From Cupriavidus metallidurans CH34 (GTDB lineage: Bacteria > Pseudomonadota > Gammaproteobacteria > Burkholderiales > Burkholderiaceae): a stretch of DNA of 64,000 nucleotides. Shown here piece by piece: positions 9,212-20,547 of this stretch (position 1 is its first letter; each line of letters opens with the position of its first letter). The stretch covers positions 1,178,001 through 1,242,000 of the forward strand of contig NC_007973.1 in assembly GCF_000196015.1 (NCBI RefSeq). Reading direction: 5' to 3'. The position numbers and the translations under genes were made by a program. The notes under the pieces are model-generated. The model worked only from the letters and a program-made list of their open reading frames with translations. It was not told the origin of the DNA and made no database searches.

Positions 9212-9733
9212 GATTCCCGCTGATGAAACGTCTACTGATTGGTCAGAAATGACTTGCTCACTCACCTGGACGTGGCGGATCTTCCCCCATGCCAAAGGCG
9301 ATTTGTCGCGCGAAGTCAGCATATGTAGGCAAGGTGCTGCTTGCGGCACGCGTGGATGCCCGATCCCACGTGCATATTGACTCTCACCAGCCGGCGCGCC
9401 AATCAATCATATGTCCACGCGGGGCGCTTCCAAAATTGTGTGCAGCCAGCGCTGCAAGATGGACCGTCGCGCCTGTCGTCGGGCGAGCCTGATCCCTGAC
9501 GGCAGGCGCCGTCTTCCCGGCATCACGGCCGAAGGATTCCCGGTTTTTAGTTTTTTCATCCAATTTTCGAAAAGATTCACTTCCGCTGGCGGAGTCCTTC
9601 AATCAGGATTTTCTGAGTGTAGGAAGTGCGCGGCACAGCCGGGTAGAGCTGTTCCTGTCAGAAGTTCGTGTCGGCAGACGCAGAGACATTGGCTGTCTTC
9701 ATTTCGCCGTGTCCTTTTCGAGGAGGTTCGGAG
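9212..9733. other. Intergenic stretch between divergent genes
   Basis: These 520 bases separate the minus-strand cyclase from the plus-strand transporter and must carry both promoters. An AT-rich patch near 9540-9590 is the most promoter-like part. Short open frames here have no recognisable product or ribosome site. The only clear signal is AGGAGG at 9721-9726, which belongs to the transporter. Confidence 0.4.
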
Positions 9734-11239
9734 ATGTTCGCCAAGATCGTCGCGACATATCGCTACTTCATGTCCGTGGTGCCTTTTCGGCTGACGCCGG
9801 CCATCATCACCACGGTTGTGCTTGTCACGCTGCTGCTCACACCGACGCCGGCTGGTTTGAAGGACAACGCTTGGGATCTGGTCGCCATCTTTCTGACCAC
9901 GATCGTCGCCATCATTCTCAAGGTGATGCCGATCGGTGTGATGGCGATGATGGCGATCGTGATCGTGTCACTGGCGCAAGTGACCTCGAACTCGTCCAAG
10001 GGCGCCATTGCCGATGCGCTGAGCAGTTTTGATAGTCCGCTGATCTGGCTGATCGTTGTGGCCATCCTGATTTCGCGCGGCCTGAAGAAGACGGGGTTGG
10101 GCAGTCGCATCGGCCTGATGTTCATCGCGCTTTTGGGCAAGCGGACGGTCGGCATTGGCTACGGGCTGGCGATCTGCGAGCTGGTACTGGCGCCATTCAC
10201 GCCGAGCAACACCGCACGCGGCGGCGGCATTGTGCACCCGATCATGCGGTCGATTGCAGGCGCCTTCGATTCTGATCCGGCTAACGGGACGCAGGGAAAG
10301 GTTGGTACCTATCTGGCACTGGTCAACTACCACGCCAACCCGATCACTTCGGCCATGTTCGTGACCGCCACCGCGCCGAACCCCCTGGTCGTCGACTACG
10401 TGGCCAAGGCCAGTGGCCAGTCGCTTCACCTGAGCTGGACCACCTGGGCGCTGTGCATGCTGCTGCCCGGCCTCGTCTGCCTGCTTCTGATGCCGCTTGT
10501 TATTCGCGTGCTCTGTCCGCCCGAACTGAAGGCGACCCCCAATGCGATCGAATACGCCAAGGGTGAGCTTGCTCGCATGGGCCCCCTGGGTGGCAAAGAG
10601 CGCGTCATGATTGGTGTCTTCGCCATGATGCTGGTTCTGTGGGCCAACGTGCCGGCAATGATCTGGGGGCCGACGTTCACGCTCGACCCGACGGTGGTCG
10701 CCTTTCTCGGCCTGTTCGCGTTGATCATTACCGGCACGATCGACTGGGACGATGTGTTATCGGAGAAGAGCGCCTGGGACACCCTGATCTGGTTCGGCGC
10801 TCTGGTAATGCTCGCGGAACAGCTCAACAAGCTTGGCGTAATCGCATGGTTCTCGGCCGATATGCGCGATGCCATTGCCGCCAGTGGAATGGGTTGGCTC
10901 TCGATTGCCGCCATATTGGTGCTGGCGTTCGTGTTTTCCCATTACCTCTTCGCAAGTACCACTGCCCATATCAGCGCGATGATGCTGGCCTTTCTGACAG
11001 TGGGCGCGCAGTTGATTCCGCAGCCTTATATCGCACCTTTCATGCTGATGATGACCGCCGGCTCGGCGATCATGATGACGCTGACCCACTATGCCACCGG
11101 CACATCGCCGATCATATTTGGCAGCGGGTATGTGACGATGGGGCAATGGTGGCGGGTCGGCGCGGTGATGTGTGTCTTTGAACTTGTCATCTTCGCCGTA
11201 GTAGGAGGTATCTGGTGGAAGATTCTGGGGTTCTGGTAG
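9734..11239 (+). CDS. DASS/CitT-family anion (dicarboxylate or citrate) transporter
   Basis: This inner-membrane secondary transporter is about 501 residues long with roughly 12-14 hydrophobic helices. It has the divalent-anion:Na+ symporter family layout: an N-terminal helix pair ending in LLLTPTPAG, the SNT-type motif in APFTPSNTARGGGIVHPI, and a second SxT repeat region (FASTTAHISAMMLAFL, YATGTSPIIFGSGY). The start is fixed by AGGAGG seven bases before the ATG at 9734. The family carries citrate, succinate, tartrate or 2-oxoglutarate; sequence alone does not settle the substrate. It stands alone, with adhP following after a 147-base gap. Confidence 0.88.
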   Translation: MFAKIVATYRYFMSVVPFRLTPAIITTVVLVTLLLTPTPAGLKDNAWDLVAIFLTTIVAIILKVMPIGVMAMMAIVIVSLAQVTSNSSKGAIADALSSFDSPLIWLIVVAILISRGLKKTGLGSRIGLMFIALLGKRTVGIGYGLAICELVLAPFTPSNTARGGGIVHPIMRSIAGAFDSDPANGTQGKVGTYLALVNYHANPITSAMFVTATAPNPLVVDYVAKASGQSLHLSWTTWALCMLLPGLVCLLLMPLVIRVLCPPELKATPNAIEYAKGELARMGPLGGKERVMIGVFAMMLVLWANVPAMIWGPTFTLDPTVVAFLGLFALIITGTIDWDDVLSEKSAWDTLIWFGALVMLAEQLNKLGVIAWFSADMRDAIAASGMGWLSIAAILVLAFVFSHYLFASTTAHISAMMLAFLTVGAQLIPQPYIAPFMLMMTAGSAIMMTLTHYATGTSPIIFGSGYVTMGQWWRVGAVMCVFELVIFAVVGGIWWKILGFW

Positions 11240-11386
11240 TCCGGGGCCACGGTCTCGATCCACAGTCCGTGTTCAGTTCTGGACCATCCGGATCCTGATT
11301 CATATCATGACTCTGGCGTCCGACGCCGCGTGACTATGGCATGTTTCCCGCTGTTGACGACGCGCCACCTGTAGAAGGAGCCACAT

Positions 11387-12415
11387 ATGCCAGCCATGAT
11401 GAAAGCCGCAGTCGTGCGCGCGTTCGGCGCACCTCTGACTATCGACGAGGTGCCCGTGCCGCAGCCTGGCCCTGGCCAGATCCAGGTCAAGATCGAAGCG
11501 TCCGGCGTTTGCCACACCGATCTGCATGCGGCGCAGGGCGACTGGCCGGTCAAGCCGTCGCTGCCATTCATTCCCGGCCATGAAGGCGTGGGATTCGTGT
11601 CGGCAGTTGGTGCCAATGTCAAACGCGTGAAGGAAGGGGATCGCGTCGGCGTGCCGTGGCTCTACAGCGCCTGCGGTTACTGCGAACACTGCCTCCAGGG
11701 CTGGGAAACGCTGTGTGAGAAGCAGCAGAACACCGGCTACTCCGTCAACGGTGGCTACGGCGAGTTCGTGGTGGCCGATCCGAACTATGTCGGTCTGCTG
11801 CCGAAGAATGTCGACTTCATCGAAATCGCGCCGATCCTGTGCGCTGGGGTGACGGTCTACAAGGGTCTCAAGGTCACCGACACACGGCCGGGGCAGTGGG
11901 TGGTGATCTCGGGAATCGGTGGTCTGGGCCACGTGGCCGTACAGTATGCGAGGGCAATGGGCCTGCGCGTGGCCGCCGTCGACATTGACGACGCGAAGCT
12001 CGCTTTCGCGCGCAAGCTCGGTGCCGAAGTTGCAATCAATGCTCGCACTACCGACCCTGCTGCTTTCTTGCAGAAGGAAATTGGCGGCGCGCACGGTGTA
12101 TTGGTCACCGCAGTCTCGCCGCAGGCGTTCTCGCAGGCTATCGGCATGGTGCGACGCGGTGGCACGATCTCGCTGAACGGCCTGCCTCCGGGAGACTTCC
12201 CCACCCCGATCTTCGACGTGGTGCTGAAGGCCATCACTATCCGTGGCTCCATTGTCGGCACGCGTAGCGATCTGCAGGAAGCGCTCGAATTTGCCGCCAG
12301 CGGTGTGGTGAAAGCCACGGTATCCACGGAAAAACTGGACTCGATCAATAGTATCTTCGACCGCATGAAGGCCGGCCAGATCGAAGGCCGCATTGTGCTG
12401 GACTTCAGCCGCTGA
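11387..12415 (+). CDS. adhP: Zinc-dependent alcohol dehydrogenase, AdhP type
   Basis: This cytoplasmic medium-chain dehydrogenase is predicted to interconvert primary alcohols and aldehydes with NAD. The catalytic zinc ligands are in GVCHTDLH and PGHEGVG. The four structural-zinc cysteines are present in [15 protein letters not shown]. The Rossmann motif [13 protein letters not shown] is near residue 178. At 342 residues it has normal length. AAGGAG at 11374-11379 precedes the ATG. It ends with a short gap before an outer-membrane gene and no obvious partner. The substrate is not set by sequence; ethanol or propanol are the usual family substrates. Confidence 0.92.
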   Translation: MPAMMKAAVVRAFGAPLTIDEVPVPQPGPGQIQVKIEASGVCHTDLHAAQGDWPVKPSLPFIPGHEGVGFVSAVGANVKRVKEGDRVGVPWLYSACGYCEHCLQGWETLCEKQQNTGYSVNGGYGEFVVADPNYVGLLPKNVDFIEIAPILCAGVTVYKGLKVTDTRPGQWVVISGIGGLGHVAVQYARAMGLRVAAVDIDDAKLAFARKLGAEVAINARTTDPAAFLQKEIGGAHGVLVTAVSPQAFSQAIGMVRRGGTISLNGLPPGDFPTPIFDVVLKAITIRGSIVGTRSDLQEALEFAASGVVKATVSTEKLDSINSIFDRMKAGQIEGRIVLDFSR

Positions 12416-12642
12416 CAAAAGCCACTCGCGCTACTGGTGCCGGGGACGTCGGGTTTCGCGTTCTGTCGTTCTGTCAGACGATATTCACCCGACGTCTTGT
12501 GCTGCGTGCAACGTTAATCTGCAGACCAGGATGTGCGCCAGCACCGCCTCAAGCGGCTCGACTGCTCCAAAGGGCTACACGATCGAACCCCACACGGGGG
12601 CGCAGACGTAACGCGGAGTTGGCGACCGGACGGAAATGTCAC

Positions 12643-13692
12643 ATGGGCAGATCAGTATTGCGCGGAGTGCTCCCACGCTACCTTGTCTTCTTGGCGTTTG
12701 CCGCTAGTGCATTCGCGGCGCACGCCTGGACCGCCGGCAGCGATGGCGGTGCCGGAGCGGCTACGGCCAGCCCCGACACGGAGTCTGGACCCTATCGGGG
12801 CATCGTGGGACCGGTAGGTACGGCGGAGCCCGCACCAGAAGCACCGAAGGAGTGGGACAGAGCACTACCGTTCTTTGCGCAGCGCGTGATCGATAAAGGC
12901 TACAACCTTCCGAATCCATACAACATCGGCTATTCCTATTACAACGGATACCAGCGATATCAGCTTAGCGACCTCGCGGTTTCCGCAGGGAGCAATCCTC
13001 TACGCGCAGCGGATTTCGTCCAGTTTCAGCAATCCAAACTTCATAACGTCTCAAACCAGTTCCAGCTCGGGGCGTGGATATTTCCGTTCTTGAACGTCTA
13101 TGGGATGATCGGCACGATCGAGGGGAATGGGGCGATCGATATTTCGTTCTCGTCCAAAACGGACTTGCAGCAGTTCTTCGGCATCAATATCGGCTGCGGC
13201 GGCAGTCGGCCCCGTCCGGAGTGTTCCAACCCCATCAAGCTGCCCACGCAATTCGCGAACTATAGCGGCCACACCTTCGGTGGTGGCTTTACGCTGGTTG
13301 GCACGTACAAGCAGCTTTTTTTCTCCTTGCCCGTAACCTATACCGTTTCGGACATTACGATGTCAGAGACGCCTGTGCAGTCCATCAACATCGGCCCACG
13401 CATCGGCTGGAATTTTCGCCTTGGTCCGGGCCTCGGTCTGTTGACGCCATTTGTCGGTGTGACCTATTTCAGGACTCATGCCAAGATCACCGGCCATTTT
13501 GACGTCCCGATCCAAGATGCTGGCGGCCAGACAGCGCGCTTGAACTACGAAATCAATCAGAGTGTGGTCGGGGCATGGAGTGGATCGGCAGGCGTGAGCT
13601 GGGCAGTCAACCGCAGTCTGGGGTTCATCATGGAGTTCGGTTACGGATACAACCGGAACAATATTATTGCGACCGGCTTCTTCCGCTTCTAG
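12643..13692 (+). CDS. Predicted outer-membrane beta-barrel protein, unknown function
   Basis: I do not recognise this family. The 349-residue product begins with a signal peptide (basic MGRSVLRG, hydrophobic stretch, then AFAAHA). It continues with alternating polar/hydrophobic strands rich in aromatic residues and glycine, and ends in IIATGFFRF, a C-terminal aromatic typical of Bam-assembled outer-membrane proteins. One possible disulfide pair is suggested by CGGSRPRPEC. I start at the ATG at 12643 because the signal peptide begins there. Its stop is 9 bases before the next gene, an Omp85-like barrel, so the two are probably co-expressed and may act together. Codon use looks less GC-biased than the flanking housekeeping genes. 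Confidence 0.7.
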   Translation: MGRSVLRGVLPRYLVFLAFAASAFAAHAWTAGSDGGAGAATASPDTESGPYRGIVGPVGTAEPAPEAPKEWDRALPFFAQRVIDKGYNLPNPYNIGYSYYNGYQRYQLSDLAVSAGSNPLRAADFVQFQQSKLHNVSNQFQLGAWIFPFLNVYGMIGTIEGNGAIDISFSSKTDLQQFFGINIGCGGSRPRPECSNPIKLPTQFANYSGHTFGGGFTLVGTYKQLFFSLPVTYTVSDITMSETPVQSINIGPRIGWNFRLGPGLGLLTPFVGVTYFRTHAKITGHFDVPIQDAGGQTARLNYEINQSVVGAWSGSAGVSWAVNRSLGFIMEFGYGYNRNNIIATGFFRF

Positions 13693-13701
13693 AAAGACTT
13701 C

Positions 13702-14862
13702 ATGCGCTCGCATCCACAGACCATCTGCATACTCGTGATCGGCCTGTGGTGCGCTACGGCCATCTCGGCCGAGGTCAATCAACCAGACGACAGTGAGAAG
13801 CAAGGGTGGATTGACAGGCTTCTCAACAAGCTCGGCGCGTCCAAGGAGGTGGACGTAAGCAAGGGCATCGACTGGGGCGTCCTGCCCGGGCCGTTCTATA
13901 ACCCGGAGATGGGGTTCGGAATAGGGGCCGCAGCGATCGGACTCTACAAGCCCAAGAGTGCGGAGGCCGAGACACAGCTCTCCACGCTGTCGATCCGCGG
14001 CTTCGGCACGGTCAAGGGGGCTTACGGCGTATCGGTCGAAAACAATACCTTCTTTGCGGACGACAGTTACCGCGTCACGATTGAAGCGGACCTTATCAAT
14101 ATGCCGACGGCATATTGGGGTATCGGCTACAGCAACGCCATCGACAGCGCCAACAAGGAAGCTTATACGCGCCAAACCGTGGCGCTACAGCCGAAGATCC
14201 TGTTCCGGGTCGCGCCGAACGTCTATATAGGGGCTGGATATAGCCTGCAGTACGACAACGCCACCAAACTCGAACGTGGCGCGGAAAGCGCGCTGGCGAC
14301 AGATCCACACGGTCCGCGCGTGTTGAGTTCCGGGATCAGCGCGCACTTCTCCTATGACACCCGCGACTTTATCCCGAATCCCTACCGTGGCGAGTCGCTG
14401 CTGGCCAATGCCACGGTGTATCGGCGTGCACTGGGCAGCGATACGGACATGGAGAATCTCGAGATCACCGCCAACAAGTATTTCCGGATGCGCGAGCGCG
14501 ATGTGCTGGCGTTCGATCTCTACGGGAACTTCAATTTTGGGGATGTGCCGTGGGACATGATGGCGACGCTCGGTAACAACAAGCGCATGCGCGGCTACTT
14601 TCTTGGCCAATTTCGGGACAAGGTCATGGCAGGCGTTCAGGCGGAGTACAGATGGCACATCGTTGGGCGGCAGGGCATGGTGTTCTGGGTCGGTACAGGG
14701 GCCGTGGCTCCCAATCCGGGCGCGCTCACTTCCGCGCACTGGCTGCCGAATGCTGGTGTCGGATACCGTTTCGAATTCAAGCCGCGCGTGAACGTTCGCT
14801 TTGACGCAGGTGTTGGCCGCAACACGAAGGGCGTCTATTTTCAGATCAACGAAGCGTTTTGA
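13702..14862 (+). CDS. Omp85/D15 surface-antigen barrel without POTRA domains
   Basis: The 386-residue product has a signal peptide (to about AISAEV), about 45 linker residues, then a 16-strand-sized barrel resembling the bacterial surface antigen (BamA C-terminal) domain. The conserved Omp85 loop motif RGY appears in RMRGYFLGQF, FSYDTRDFIPNPYRG matches the family's barrel-entry strand, and the protein ends in an aromatic (VYFQINEAF). There is no room for POTRA repeats, so it belongs with the short no-N-terminal-domain Omp85 relatives whose role is unclear. It follows a barrel gene by 9 bases and precedes another Omp85-like gene, forming a three-gene group. Confidence 0.72.
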   Translation: MRSHPQTICILVIGLWCATAISAEVNQPDDSEKQGWIDRLLNKLGASKEVDVSKGIDWGVLPGPFYNPEMGFGIGAAAIGLYKPKSAEAETQLSTLSIRGFGTVKGAYGVSVENNTFFADDSYRVTIEADLINMPTAYWGIGYSNAIDSANKEAYTRQTVALQPKILFRVAPNVYIGAGYSLQYDNATKLERGAESALATDPHGPRVLSSGISAHFSYDTRDFIPNPYRGESLLANATVYRRALGSDTDMENLEITANKYFRMRERDVLAFDLYGNFNFGDVPWDMMATLGNNKRMRGYFLGQFRDKVMAGVQAEYRWHIVGRQGMVFWVGTGAVAPNPGALTSAHWLPNAGVGYRFEFKPRVNVRFDAGVGRNTKGVYFQINEAF

Positions 14863-15117
14863 TGTTGTCGCGCTAGCGCCGACCATGCTTCAGCCGTACT
14901 TCTCGCGCGTGGCATTGTCCCGCCAGGCTGCGCCTTGCCGATGGCCGCTTCAGCACTTGAGATGGGCCCTCCATCCCGACGCGAGCCATTGACGCACATA
15001 CAGGTTGGACGCACGCGGCCGGCAATGGTCCTTGGTCCAATAGACGAAAGGAATTGATCGGATTTCTATGTTGAGGACACGCGAAAATTGAAGCAAACTA
15101 CGGATCTGGGTGGGCGT
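14863..15117 (+). other. Gap between the two Omp85-like genes
   Basis: These 255 bases hold no supported gene. A TTG at 15088 is in frame with the next gene, but the signal peptide begins at the ATG at 15118. A separate promoter for the third barrel gene may lie here, but I see no convincing hexamer pair. Confidence 0.35.
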
Positions 15118-16269
15118 ATGAGAGGTATCGCTTTCAGGCGAAGTTCCTTACTGCTGGCAGCCATATCCCTGCTGCTCCCGTTCATCCCGATTTGTGCGAG
15201 TGCGCAATCGAGCTCGCCGAGCTTTCGCGACCCGGAAGACGGGGCGTTTGATCTCAGCAACTATCTGCTCGAACACAAGGGTGCGTTGCCCGTCCCGTTT
15301 GTGATTACCGAGCCGGCGGTCGGATACGGTGTCGGTATCGGGCTCCTGTTTTTCTCCGAGTCCATCGCGGAAAGCGAGGCACGAGCGAAAGAGCTTGGGC
15401 AGGAGCGGGTGCCGCCGAACATCACGGTGCTCGGTGGTGCTTACACCGAAAACGGTACGTGGGCAGGCGTCGTCGGGCACTTCCATAGCTGGGACAACGA
15501 CAGATACCGCTATCTTGGTGGCGTCGCCAAAGTCGATGCGAATCTGGATTACTTTGGCGTGGCAAATCAGGCGCGTGCGTATGAACTGGATGGGGTCGGA
15601 CTCTTCCAGCAGCTACTGGTCCGCATTGGAAACAGCCGATGGTTCGCTGGACCACGCTATATCTTTTTCGATGCCAACGCGATATTCAAGTTCGGACAAA
15701 ACCCGTCTGACGTGACCGGTCAAGGTCGGGATCAGCGTATCAGTGCGGCGAGCCTTGTGATCGACTACGATTCTCGGGACAACATTTTCTTCCCTAACCG
15801 CGGCAGCTTTGCCGAAATCGAAACCCAATTCGCTCGCGACGGTATAGGTAGCACGCAGAACTACAACATGTATGCGGCGCGCGGCTACACCTGGCTACCT
15901 CTTGGCAAGTCATTTGTCCTGGGACTGAGAGCGGACACGCGTTTCTCGACAGGAGACGTACCGTTCTTCGTTCAGCCCTATATTGACCTTCGTGGCGTAA
16001 AGAAGGCGCGTTACCAGGACCGCAATGCCATTGCCACGGAGGTCGAGTTGCGTTGGGATATCAAGCCGCGTTGGTCTGTCCTTGGGTTTTCGGGACTCGG
16101 CAAGGCTTACGGCCGGCAATCGTTCTCGGACGCGGAAAACGTGGTCAGTGTAGGAATGGGCTTCCGATACCTGATAGCCAGAAGGCTTGGACTTGCTATG
16201 GGCCTCGATGTGGCGCATAGCAAGGATCAGAACGCCATATATGTCCAGGTGGGGACTGCCTGGCATTGA
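15118..16269 (+). CDS. Second POTRA-less Omp85/D15-type outer-membrane protein
   Basis: The 383-residue product has a clear signal peptide (basic MRGIAFRRSS, hydrophobic core, cleavage near CASAQS). It contains barrel strands of the surface-antigen family: ITEPAVGYGVGIGLLFF, a DYDSRDNIFFPNRGSF segment that parallels the D-x-R-D-x-x-F/x-P-x-R-G stretch of the upstream paralogue, and LRGVKKARYQDR, where the RG would be the Omp85 lid-loop motif. It ends in YVQVGTAWH. An ATG at 15118 gives the natural signal start; an upstream TTG at 15088 is less likely. The shared DxRD...PxRG pattern indicates that this and the gene at 13702 are distant duplicates. Confidence 0.72.
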   Translation: MRGIAFRRSSLLLAAISLLLPFIPICASAQSSSPSFRDPEDGAFDLSNYLLEHKGALPVPFVITEPAVGYGVGIGLLFFSESIAESEARAKELGQERVPPNITVLGGAYTENGTWAGVVGHFHSWDNDRYRYLGGVAKVDANLDYFGVANQARAYELDGVGLFQQLLVRIGNSRWFAGPRYIFFDANAIFKFGQNPSDVTGQGRDQRISAASLVIDYDSRDNIFFPNRGSFAEIETQFARDGIGSTQNYNMYAARGYTWLPLGKSFVLGLRADTRFSTGDVPFFVQPYIDLRGVKKARYQDRNAIATEVELRWDIKPRWSVLGFSGLGKAYGRQSFSDAENVVSVGMGFRYLIARRLGLAMGLDVAHSKDQNAIYVQVGTAWH

Positions 16270-16299
16270 GAGTGACCATGGGGCCAGGCAGCACGTGAA

Positions 16300-16596
16300 C
16301 TAGCCAAATCGATCTCGATTTGCAGTTCTCGACAGCAGCAACTCATTTGCCGAATCAAGGTTGCCGGTGTCGGGAACGATCGCGCCTGCGTGGATGAGCC
16401 GCTTGGCTCGCCAGAGTGGAATGCGATCGATGATGGAGGCGTTCTCTGGGGTCATCACCGCAACATGCACAACATGCCGGGTAATCGGTGATCGAACGGT
16501 AATCAGGCGATGGCCCGCTGCCATCAGGCCAATGATTCTGCGCTGAAGAATGGAGTTACCCACTTCGGATACGGGATCGATGACGGGAGGATCCAT
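16300..16596 (-). CDS. Small hypothetical protein
   Basis: This 98-residue open frame opposes the barrel genes and I do not recognise it. It is soluble, with a central segment (GLMAAGHRLITVRSPITRHVVHVAV) followed by a helical stretch (DRIPLWRAKRLIHAGAIV). I start at the ATG at 16596, with AAGGG seven bases upstream; an ATG at 16617 would add seven residues. It sits alone just upstream of, and divergent from, the zinc operon. Coding potential is plausible but unproven. Confidence 0.45.
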   Translation of the reverse strand: MDPPVIDPVSEVGNSILQRRIIGLMAAGHRLITVRSPITRHVVHVAVMTPENASIIDRIPLWRAKRLIHAGAIVPDTGNLDSANELLLSRTANRDRFG

Positions 16597-16838
16597 GCTG
16601 CAGCCCTTTTTCCCCATGCAGTTGACATCTGATGCCTCGGTCTTCGCATTTCATGTCATGGTGCTGTGGCAGATCGCCTGGCAGTACGGGACATCAACCC
16701 AAGTTGCATTCAGGCGACGCAGATAGACGGAGGCAGTGGGGCCCGCATGTCGATTTCGATCGCTACAAGCTGGCTCTGACTTCGACGGCGCTGTTGGTGT
16801 TGCCACGCTCGTCCCTTTGGGGACTTTGAAGATTTGGC

Positions 16839-16867
16839 TTGAAATGCAACAAGGTTGCATTTAAGAT
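16839..16867 (+). promoter_or_regulatory. Sigma-70-type promoter of the cobW operon
   Basis: TTGAAA (16839-16844) and TAAGAT (16862-16867) are separated by exactly 17 bases and point at the cobW start at 16940. The spacer is filled by a perfect palindrome and a second palindrome covers the expected start point, so repressor binding would block polymerase. Confidence 0.7.
16842..16862. promoter_or_regulatory. Zur-like operator 1
   Basis: This is a perfect 9-bp inverted repeat, AAATGCAAC / GTTGCATTT, around a 3-base spacer (AAG). It overlaps the promoter spacer and -10. The 21-bp size, AT-flanked symmetry and downstream genes typical of Zur regulons suggest Zur as the binder. No zur gene is in this window, so the assignment is inferred. 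Confidence 0.7.
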
Positions 16868-16872
16868 CTGTT

Positions 16873-16887
16873 TGCAACAATGTTGCA
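16873..16887. promoter_or_regulatory. Zur-like operator 2
   Basis: TGCAAC / GTTGCA with a 3-base spacer (AAT) repeats the core of operator 1 exactly in both half-sites. It lies 28 bp downstream centre to centre, over the expected transcription start. Confidence 0.65.
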
Positions 16888-16939
16888 TTAACCGATCGCC
16901 CGCACTTGGCAGGATGCCTTGCGGGCAAACCAAATCCCC

Positions 16940-18133
16940 ATGCTTCCAGCCAAGCTTCCTGTCACCGTGCTCTCGGGCTTCCTCGGCGCGGGCAAGACCA
17001 CCTTGCTTAATCACATCCTCCATAACCGTGAGGGTCGTCGCGTCGCGGTGATCGTCAACGACATGTCCGACGTCAACATTGATGCGGGGCTTGTCCGGGA
17101 TGGCGGCGCCAATCTTTCGCGGACGGAAGAGACATTGGTGGAGATGAGCAACGGGTGCATCTGCTGCACGCTGCGCGAAGATCTGCTGCTGGAAGTCGAA
17201 CGGCTGGCCAGGGAAGGGCGATTCGACCAACTGGTTATCGAATCAACCGGGATCTCGGAGCCCCTGCCGGTGGCGGAGACCTTTACGTTCGAAGGCGAAG
17301 ATGGCCGCAGTCTCAATGAGGTGGCCCATCTGGACACCATGGTCACAGTGGTCGACGCCTTCAATTTCCTCCGGGACTACGGCTCGCGCGACAGTCTGCA
17401 ATCGCGCGGCGAGTCACTGGGCGAGGAGGACGCGCGTACCGTCGTGGACCTCCTGATCGATCAGGTCGAATTCTGCGATGTGCTGGTCTTGAACAAGGTC
17501 GATCTGATCGCCGACGCGGACCGCGAGCGCCTCCTGGCCATTCTGCGCGCCCTCAACCCCAGGGCACGCATCGAGATCGCCGAGTTTGGCCGGGTGCCAC
17601 TCGAGCGGGTGCTCGGCACGGGCTTGTTCGATTTCGAGGAAGCATCGAAAGCGCCCGGCTGGTTACAGGAAATGCGCGGCCAGCACGTGCCTGAGACCGA
17701 GGAATACGGCATTCGCAGCTTCGTCTACGGCGCCCGTCGACCATTTCATCCTCAACGCTTCCACGCGTTTGTCGCGGCCGAATGGCCGGGTGTGGTGCGA
17801 TCAAAGGGGTTCTTCTGGCTGGCAAGCCATCCGACGCTCGCTGGAACCTGGTCACAGGCTGGCGCCGTTGCCAGGCACGGCCCGGCCGGTTACTGGTGGG
17901 CCGCGGTGCCGCCCGAGCGCTGGCCGGACGACCCGGAGTCCGTTGCCTTGATTCGCGCCAAATGGGACGACAGCGTCGGCGATGCGCGTCAGGAAATCGT
18001 GCTGATTGGTGTCGACATGGACGAATTCGAGCTTCGCAGATGTCTGGACGCCTGCCTGTTGACGGACGACGAGATGGCGCAGGGTCCCGATGTGTGGACC
18101 ACCTGGCACAACCCCTTTCCTGACTGGCCCTGA
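16940..18133 (+). CDS. cobW: COG0523 (CobW/ZigA-type) GTPase, zinc metallochaperone
   Basis: This is a G3E-family GTPase thought to deliver zinc to client proteins under zinc shortage. It has Walker [10 protein letters not shown] at residues 13-21, the metal-binding CICC cluster at residues 73-76 within [11 protein letters not shown], Walker B ESTGISEP and the guanine-specificity motif NKVDL. The C-terminal CobW_C domain follows from about residue 250 ([11 protein letters not shown]). The length of 397 residues matches the longer, ZigA/YciC-like subgroup. The ATG at 16940 is chosen over a TTG at 16919 because the conserved N-terminus starts there. It is the first gene after the Zur-like promoter and 60 bases before folE2. 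The genes behind it are mostly paralogues of zinc enzymes, which supports the zinc role over cobalamin synthesis. Confidence 0.9.
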   Translation: MLPAKLPVTVLSGFLGAGKTTLLNHILHNREGRRVAVIVNDMSDVNIDAGLVRDGGANLSRTEETLVEMSNGCICCTLREDLLLEVERLAREGRFDQLVIESTGISEPLPVAETFTFEGEDGRSLNEVAHLDTMVTVVDAFNFLRDYGSRDSLQSRGESLGEEDARTVVDLLIDQVEFCDVLVLNKVDLIADADRERLLAILRALNPRARIEIAEFGRVPLERVLGTGLFDFEEASKAPGWLQEMRGQHVPETEEYGIRSFVYGARRPFHPQRFHAFVAAEWPGVVRSKGFFWLASHPTLAGTWSQAGAVARHGPAGYWWAAVPPERWPDDPESVALIRAKWDDSVGDARQEIVLIGVDMDEFELRRCLDACLLTDDEMAQGPDVWTTWHNPFPDWP

Positions 18134-20538
<2,405 letters not shown>

Positions 20539-20547
20539 GGGCGGCGG

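Larger units (their letters stand above)
16618..16939. other. Control region of the zinc-limitation operon
   Basis: This 322-base gap contains the promoter and two operators listed separately at 16839-16887. The rest (16618-16830) shows no gene; the short frames have no ribosome site or recognisable product. It would also carry the promoter of the small minus-strand gene. Confidence 0.6.
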
